A stretch of 64,000 bases of DNA from contig OX621261.1 of the NCBI GenBank assembly GCA_951640165.1, forward strand, positions 1,054,001-1,118,000. The letters run 5' to 3'. Of this stretch, positions 58,881 through 64,000 are shown in pieces. Source of the stretch: Pseudoips prasinana. Taxonomy: Eukaryota > Arthropoda > Insecta > Lepidoptera > Nolidae. The position numbers were made by a program, and so were the translations under genes. The notes below the pieces were generated by a model that saw nothing but the letters and a program-made list of their open reading frames with translations, did no database searches and had not been told where the DNA came from. Position 1 is the first letter of the stretch. Every line of letters begins with the position of its first letter.

Positions 58881-61302
58881 TAGTACCTACGTCAGCTGCC
58901 GAGCTCCAGCAAAACCAATGTCATTTAACATAATGCTATGAAAGTACGCGAAATATATTAGTCTAGCAGTTTGTTCATCTGACAATTGTCTTATTGTCAG
59001 CATAGAAAGCCGAACTTAATTTACCTGCTAGCTTTTCAATCTGAAGACCCTATTGCAATTTTTAATCAAGTGTCAATCCCAAAAATGCGGTGGATGGGAC
59101 TTAATCTAATATTTCCACATTAATCGCAACTGTTAGAACAATATGAGTCACATTCGGTACTGACAATCTGATGCATCTCGTTTTCCCTCCATTTAATAAG
59201 AGGTTACTTGCAGAAAACCATTTCGATATAAGGCTCAGTCTTTTGTGAGGCTCAATAAGTTCTTTATCTTTCCTATTTACTTTTAATATTAGCGAGGTAT
59301 CATCAGCGAATAAAATTATGTCTGATACTTTCTCTACCAGTACTATCTTACTTATTTTCATTAAATCAGGAAAGACACCATCACTTATACAGCAATTGAA
59401 GATGGTTGCAAGGATTGCAGCAGTGTTTAATATGGTCGATTCAATTGCTTTAACAGACAGTCCCCACAAATCTTCTGTGCCCTACTTTTTAAAACTCTTA
59501 AAAGCTTTTATAATATCTTCCCTTGTTACTGTTTATATTATATAGTTATTTTAAAATAAGGCCTAGCAGAGACATCTTGTGGTATGCCCACGATAGCCCT
59601 AATGACTCGCACGCGGAATGTCCGCTCCCAATCAGCAGCACGTCCCCATAATTCCGCACCATATTGAAGCAGTGCGTGTACGGTGGCAAAGTAACATGCT
59701 CGCGTTACCGCCTCGGGAACACTCGCGCTACACGTCGTAGCGCAAAACATGCACTACCTATTTTAGAGCATAGGCTTTCAATATGCTGATCCCTTTCTAG
59801 GCCAGCATCCACTTCGAATCCCAAGAAGCTTGTAGTGGTTAACTGTTCCAACTTTACATCGTTAACAAATACGGTAAGATTCTTTAATGGACGGCCTGAA
59901 AGACTAAAGTGTAAGTGGTGGGTTTTTTTTTATTTAACGCAAGGCCATTTATGTCAAACCTCTTAAGACAGCTGCGATGTTGTTTTTTTTAGCTCTACTT
60001 CTAGTTGGTCTACTGTCGCAGCCATTGCAACCACAACCGCTGCAACGTTATCAGCGTACATAAGTATTTCAGCTCAGGATATTGAGTTCGGTAAGTCATT
60101 CAGTAACAGAGAGAACAGTTGCCTGGAAGAGATCGAACCTAGCGATAAGGCCGCCATTTGTACAATCTTGCATACTCATAGTTCTTTTTATGTATTATTT
60201 TTTGGTGTACAATAAAGAGTTACTTATATTGGAAACCGAAGACCCCTGGGGTACGCCCATTAACGATTCCATGGGGTCCGACACTGTTTTTCCTCTATTA
60301 CCGACCACGACTTTTGCTCTGTCTTTTAGTATAAATAAACTCAGCGAATTTGCCAAAATGCCGTAATGTAGCAGTTTCTTGGCTATAACTGACCTATCAG
60401 CGACATCCAAGGCCATGGACAAGTCACAGCATATAATGGCGACTTGCTGTTTGCCTTCACGAGCAGCGAGTACCTACACGTTGCACCAACTCACGTGCCA
60501 GTGACGTGAGGGAGCTTCCCTTGCGATACGCGTATTGGCGATCAGACAATGACTCAGTAGAAGTTAGAAACGCTGTCAAGCGAGAGCTCAAGCCGTTTTC
60601 GAAAACTTTGGCTATCGCTGGTATGATGGCGACGGGTCGGTTTTCGTCTAAATCCTCTTTTTCTCCTTTTTCCTTGAATATTGGGGAAGCTTTAGATCTT
60701 TTCATCGCTTTCGGTTAATTACCCTCACTAATACATCGATTGAAAAATTGTGTCAGAACTCGTGCAAGTGGAATGGCCGTAAATCTCAGTACCGACATAT
60801 TTAAACAATAAATATATTTGTATGGATTGGGAGGTATTTCATTTACGAGTAGAAATCTCTTTAGCACTAAACGGACTGAGTCTAAGTGAACAGTTTGCAG
60901 GCGTTCGTAACCTCATTATACCCTCCACTTGAAGCAAGTCCGCGTGGGGTGCACCACAGGATGAAGCTGCGCTCTTAAATCGTTTATTTATTGCATCTAC
61001 CGCTTTTTTTTCTATGTTTGAATTCAGTCCCGTCTAAGTTCCTTACTATATCCGTAAAGTCTAAATCGGGAGTTTTTGATATGCCCCTCTCTTTATTAAC
61101 GACCTGCCACATCCCTTTCGATCTGTTTTAACAATTAGTACTCCTCTTAGCATAAAAATATGTTTCGTGTCCATAATTAAAATATCATTTGGAAATTCTT
61201 TACGTAATTCTAACAAATCAAAGAGCAATGATTTGTGATCCCTGACTTTCTTCTTCATCCATCCCTTGATTTTTTTTGAAATACTCGTTATTTTCTGAAG
61301 TG
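58881..61302 (-). pseudogene. Duplicated LINE-Q segment, copy 2 (uninterrupted)
   Basis: Minus strand, from 61302: linker (KKIKGWMKKKVRDHKSLLF), fingers (ENRPVAIIPAIAKVFENGLS, 60705-60457), palm (SMALDVADRSVIAKKLLHYG, MGVPQGSSVSNI, 60422-60195), active site YADNVAAVV near 60045-60056 (YADD in copy 1) and C-terminus RVIRAIVGIPQDVSARPYF (to 59560). A fused J-like piece follows (59469-59101: LWGLSVKAIESTILN, LFADDTSLILKVNRKD), itself lacking the fingers and first palm motif. Many frame breaks. Provides the empty site for the TIR element. Confidence 0.8.
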
Positions 61303-62000
61303 GAAAACAGATATCGAACTGTACGAATACATTAAAAATATTTTTCATTCATTGTCACCTGTTATTCTTTTGGGAGATTTCAATTCTCACCATACACTTT
61401 AGGGTTCTAATCAGAATGATAGGGCAGATATAGAATTGGTCGAACTAATACCTAGTTGAAGTTGGTTTATGTGTACTTAATGACGGTTCTCCCACCAGAC
61501 TTCCGAGATTGGGTCAGAGTAAGAGTTGTGTAGACCTTACCCTGTGTTCTCCTAATTTAACTGCTCAGTTAGAGTGGAAATGTCTAAGCTTGACCTATGG
61601 TAGTGATCACTACCCCATTTGTTCTACTTTGATTGGGGGATTTTTACCATATAAAATCAAAACACCTTTACTAAAATACAGAGTTGAGATTGCTAATTGG
61701 GATATTTATAAACAAACATTTGAAAATGAAATTTATTTTTTACCCCTAATTACAATCCATAACCTAGATTCTTGGCTATCTCTGTTCTCTCACACTATTA
61801 AATTGGCTGCTGATGAGAGCATCCCTTTAAAAAATTCAGCCTCTGGTAAATTATCATATCCAGCCTGGGGGGATAGAGAATGTACTGCAATAATTAGATC
61901 CAGAAATGAAGCTGAATTAAATTATATTAGCGACATGTCTCCAGATGATTTAAATCGCTATAACCGGTGTAACGCCTTCAATTATTGCAGAGCAATGTAA
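61303..62000 (+). pseudogene. LINE endonuclease fragment
   Basis: Plus strand: ILLGDFNSHH near 61360, then stops, then the frame 61509-62000 with SKSCVDLTLCSPNLTAQLEW, TYGSDHYPI (catalytic His strand) and PAWGDRECTAIIRSRNEA, the start of the linker. I- or Jockey-group by these motifs. No reverse transcriptase follows. Opposite strand to the adjoining Q segment. Confidence 0.7.
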
Positions 62001-62190
62001 TGGAATCTTATAAGACTACGATTTTAAAACTACAATCTTAAACCTATTACGGTAATTTTTATATCAATTTAAACCTTATTTTAATACTTATTAAATATCT
62101 AAAATAACAAAACTGTAGACTTAAACCTACAACTTACCTTATTATACTAATTAATAATACAGAAACATTAGTTACTTTTTATTTTTTAAT
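62001..62190. other. A+T-rich spacer
   Basis: Nothing recognisable. Confidence 0.4.
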
Positions 62191-62804
62191 CTGTGTATCG
62201 CCTACGCTGTATTCATTGAGTGAAGTGTTGTATGCAATGAACGGGATTACCGTCCGTTCACTCGCAGGTTCCGCTCATCGTGACATTTTTTTGCATATCA
62301 TGCACTCGACGAAATACTACGCTACTGCTGAGTTGTTCCTAAATTTTTTTATAAACTCATAATTTAAATATAAATTTAAATAGTACCAACGCGTACATTG
62401 TTCTAAAAAAACGCCGTATATCTATACATATAAAGTGTGTTAGTGTTTAAACCCCACTTGGGGTTTCTTTTCTACGGAGTATACTTACCACCTATAAATA
62501 CACCACGTCTCCGAAGATCACTCCACCTCATCAGTTCCGGAACTCAATCTACAGCCTTAAGACTGCGCCGGACATCACTACACTACTACCAGGGGAGTGG
62601 TATTTTAAATTGTCAGATCGTACCCACAATCGTGTGATAAACCTACGACCCTTCTACCTAACTTTTTTATCTTGACACGCGGCAGAGTGTCGGCCAAGTA
62701 AATTTTTTTCTTTGGTAATTAAATTATTTTTTAAAATTGATCTTTAGTCTTTTCTTCTTCTACCTACCTACAAAACTATTCTATACATCGTGAAAACGCG
62801 ACAG
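62191..62804 (+). mobile_element. LTR (5' type or solo) ending at a primer-binding site
   Basis: Ends GTGAAAACGCGACA, directly followed (one base) by an 18-base tRNA-Lys-type primer-binding site. A TATA-like CATATAAAG is near 62428. No gag or pol frame follows before LINE K5 begins near 62890. The 5' edge is uncertain; TGTGTATCGCC near 62191 is a candidate TG start. Confidence 0.5.
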
Positions 62805-62822
62805 TGGCGCCCAACGTGGGGC
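62805..62822 (+). promoter_or_regulatory. Primer-binding site, complementary to tRNA-Lys 3' end
   Basis: TGGCGCCCAACGTGGGGC matches the 18-base complement of the tRNA-Lys (1,2 type) 3' end known as a primer site in several retroelement groups. It lies within a hairpin: arms AAACGCGACAGTGGC (62794-62808) and GCCACTGTCGCGTTT (62821-62835). Confidence 0.7.
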
Positions 62823-62889
62823 CACTGTCGCGTTTCCAACGTATTTTGTAAACAACTGTGACACCTGTATCTCTTATAAATTTATTTTA

Positions 62890-64000
62890 TTTATTTATTC
62901 TTTATTGCACACAGAAATACATATTCATATAAGACATTAGAGCTAGCATGTACACAGGCGAGCTTAACTCAACTATGAGTTCTCTTCCAGCAAACCTTTG
63001 TCAGAGTGAGAGCTTATATGAGATGGGTTAGAAACAGTGCACAACAATTTGACTTAAGAATAATACAAAAATAAAGACAAAACAGAATTTACCAGTGGTA
63101 AATAAATATATACATAAACCTGCTTACTAATACTACATACTAAGTTACTTACGTAACTACATACCTAATTATATAACATATATATACCTATATATATAAT
63201 AATAAACATATAATATAAACATAAATATTAACTGCCTGCCTGCTTAGTTAATTGAAAGAAGTGTTCTTTTGTTTTTCTCTTAAACACGTCAAGAGATGTT
63301 GTAGCGCGAATTGAATGTGGAAGGGCATTCCACAAACGCACTGCTTGGACTGTAAATGATCCGTCATACCGGCTTGAGGAGTGAGAAGACATTCGAAGTA
63401 GAAGTGAAGTGGTTGAACGACAGATTTTTTCTCGCGGGACTAAATACTCAAAGCGTTCACGGAGATATGTGGGAGCATTGGGGTTATGAAGGATAGAATA
63501 GAGGAATGATAGAATATGACAATCTCGACGTCTCCGAATAGGTAGCCAATTCAACTGCGACCGAAACTCGGACACGTGGTCATACTTTCGGAGGCCGTAA
63601 ATGAATCGGATACATAAATTCTGTAGACGTTCGAGTTTGTTGAGAAGTTCTTCATTTGCATCCAGGAAACAGACATCGGCATAGTCCAGAAGAGGAAGTA
63701 AAAGTGATTGAGCAAGGTAAATTTTAGTGCGAAAAGGCAAGAACTTCTGAAGCCGTTTTAGGGACTGAAATGAACAGTATACTCTCCTGCTTACTTCTGC
63801 AACGTGTTCGGACCATGATAAGGTGCAGTCGATAAATATTCCAAGATTTTTGGCACATTTGGAATAAGTAATGGAAACGTCATCATAAATTACAGGAGGT
63901 GGACATATATGTACTATTGTGTTAAGCATATACTGGCCACCAATAATGAGAGCTTGTGACTTAGATGGGTTTACCAGAAGGCCAAAGCTTTTGGCCCAAT
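62890..64000 (-). mobile_element. LINE K5, running off the right edge
   Basis: Minus strand. The 3' end has TGCAATAAAGAATAAATA (plus strand TTTATTCTTTATTGCA near 62896), then the 3'UTR and ORF2 C-terminal part. The element continues beyond the window. Confidence 0.82.
63228..64000 (-). CDS. LINE K5 ORF2, reverse transcriptase thumb and C-terminus (partial)
   Basis: The frame is open from the window edge (AKSFGLLVNPSKSQALIIGG) to the stop at 63228: NLGIFIDCTLSWSEHVAEVS, LPLLDYADVCFLD, RFIYGLRKYDHVSEF, RLWNALPHSIRAT and a basic terminus. Closest to K4 by eye. The active site lies outside the window. Confidence 0.82.
   Translation of the reverse strand, partial: WAKSFGLLVNPSKSQALIIGGQYMLNTIVHICPPPVIYDDVSITYSKCAKNLGIFIDCTLSWSEHVAEVSRRVYCSFQSLKRLQKFLPFRTKIYLAQSLLLPLLDYADVCFLDANEELLNKLERLQNLCIRFIYGLRKYDHVSEFRSQLNWLPIRRRRDCHILSFLYSILHNPNAPTYLRERFEYLVPREKICRSTTSLLLRMSSHSSSRYDGSFTVQAVRLWNALPHSIRATTSLDVFKRKTKEHFFQLTKQAGS

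Overview
The window looks like gene-poor, repeat-dense nuclear DNA from an insect, most likely a moth or butterfly. The evidence is A+T-rich spacers, spliceosomal introns, tRNA-headed SINEs with ATT-type tails, a LINE 3' tail type common in Lepidoptera, and RTE, Jockey, CR1-group, Tc1 and Gypsy remnants. The species was not identified. Nearly every long open frame is a retrotransposon piece. The only host-gene candidate is the last exon of a C2H2 zinc-finger gene (13899-14985), and it is broken. The family labels K, J, D and Q are mine, for sequences that resemble each other inside this window.

Layout. 1-2150: 5' end of a Jockey-type element on the minus strand (5'UTR repeats, eroded ORF1, start of ORF2 running off the left edge). 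2160-4150: short repeats, an RTE-derived mini-element with target-site duplication, and an unrecognised ORF behind a promoter-like stretch. 4156-8082: a region bounded by 202-bp direct repeats that holds two tandem arrays. 8083-17590: two related blocks (decayed reverse transcriptase + SINE + CA repeat + LTR-like piece + Jockey linker). A nearly complete RTE LINE (10361-13530) and the zinc-finger exon lie between them. 17593-20580: a D-family LINE with ORF1 and a frameshifted ORF2. 20582-27285: a three-level nest, LINE J holding a SINE that holds the full-length LINE K1. 27288-31650: more SINEs and LINE scraps, including a 48-bp palindrome at a head-to-head LINE junction. 31650-37680: a 41-bp hairpin array, Gypsy integrase tails and LINE K2. 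37684-42081: LINE K3 head-to-head with a CR1-like LINE. 42082-48657 and 58881-61302: a duplicated LINE-Q segment. The first copy is split by a 4.15-kb terminal-inverted-repeat element that carries a Tc1/mariner-type transposase gene with two introns. 49690-58880: a Jockey-like LINE, and LINE J2 split by LINE K4. 61303-64000: a LINE endonuclease fragment, an LTR with a tRNA-Lys primer-binding site, and LINE K5 running off the right edge.

The K LINEs (five copies) are the best-preserved autonomous candidates. ORF1 would supply an RNA-binding chaperone and ORF2 an endonuclease plus reverse transcriptase. SINEs and internally deleted RTE derivatives presumably used such machinery in trans. I found no clear new biological system. 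The most unusual items are the intron-bearing transposase inside a TIR element with an empty-site paralogue, the head-plus-tail RTE derivative, the hairpin array with an invariant stem, the LTR whose primer-binding site lies in a hairpin, and several fold-back duplications.
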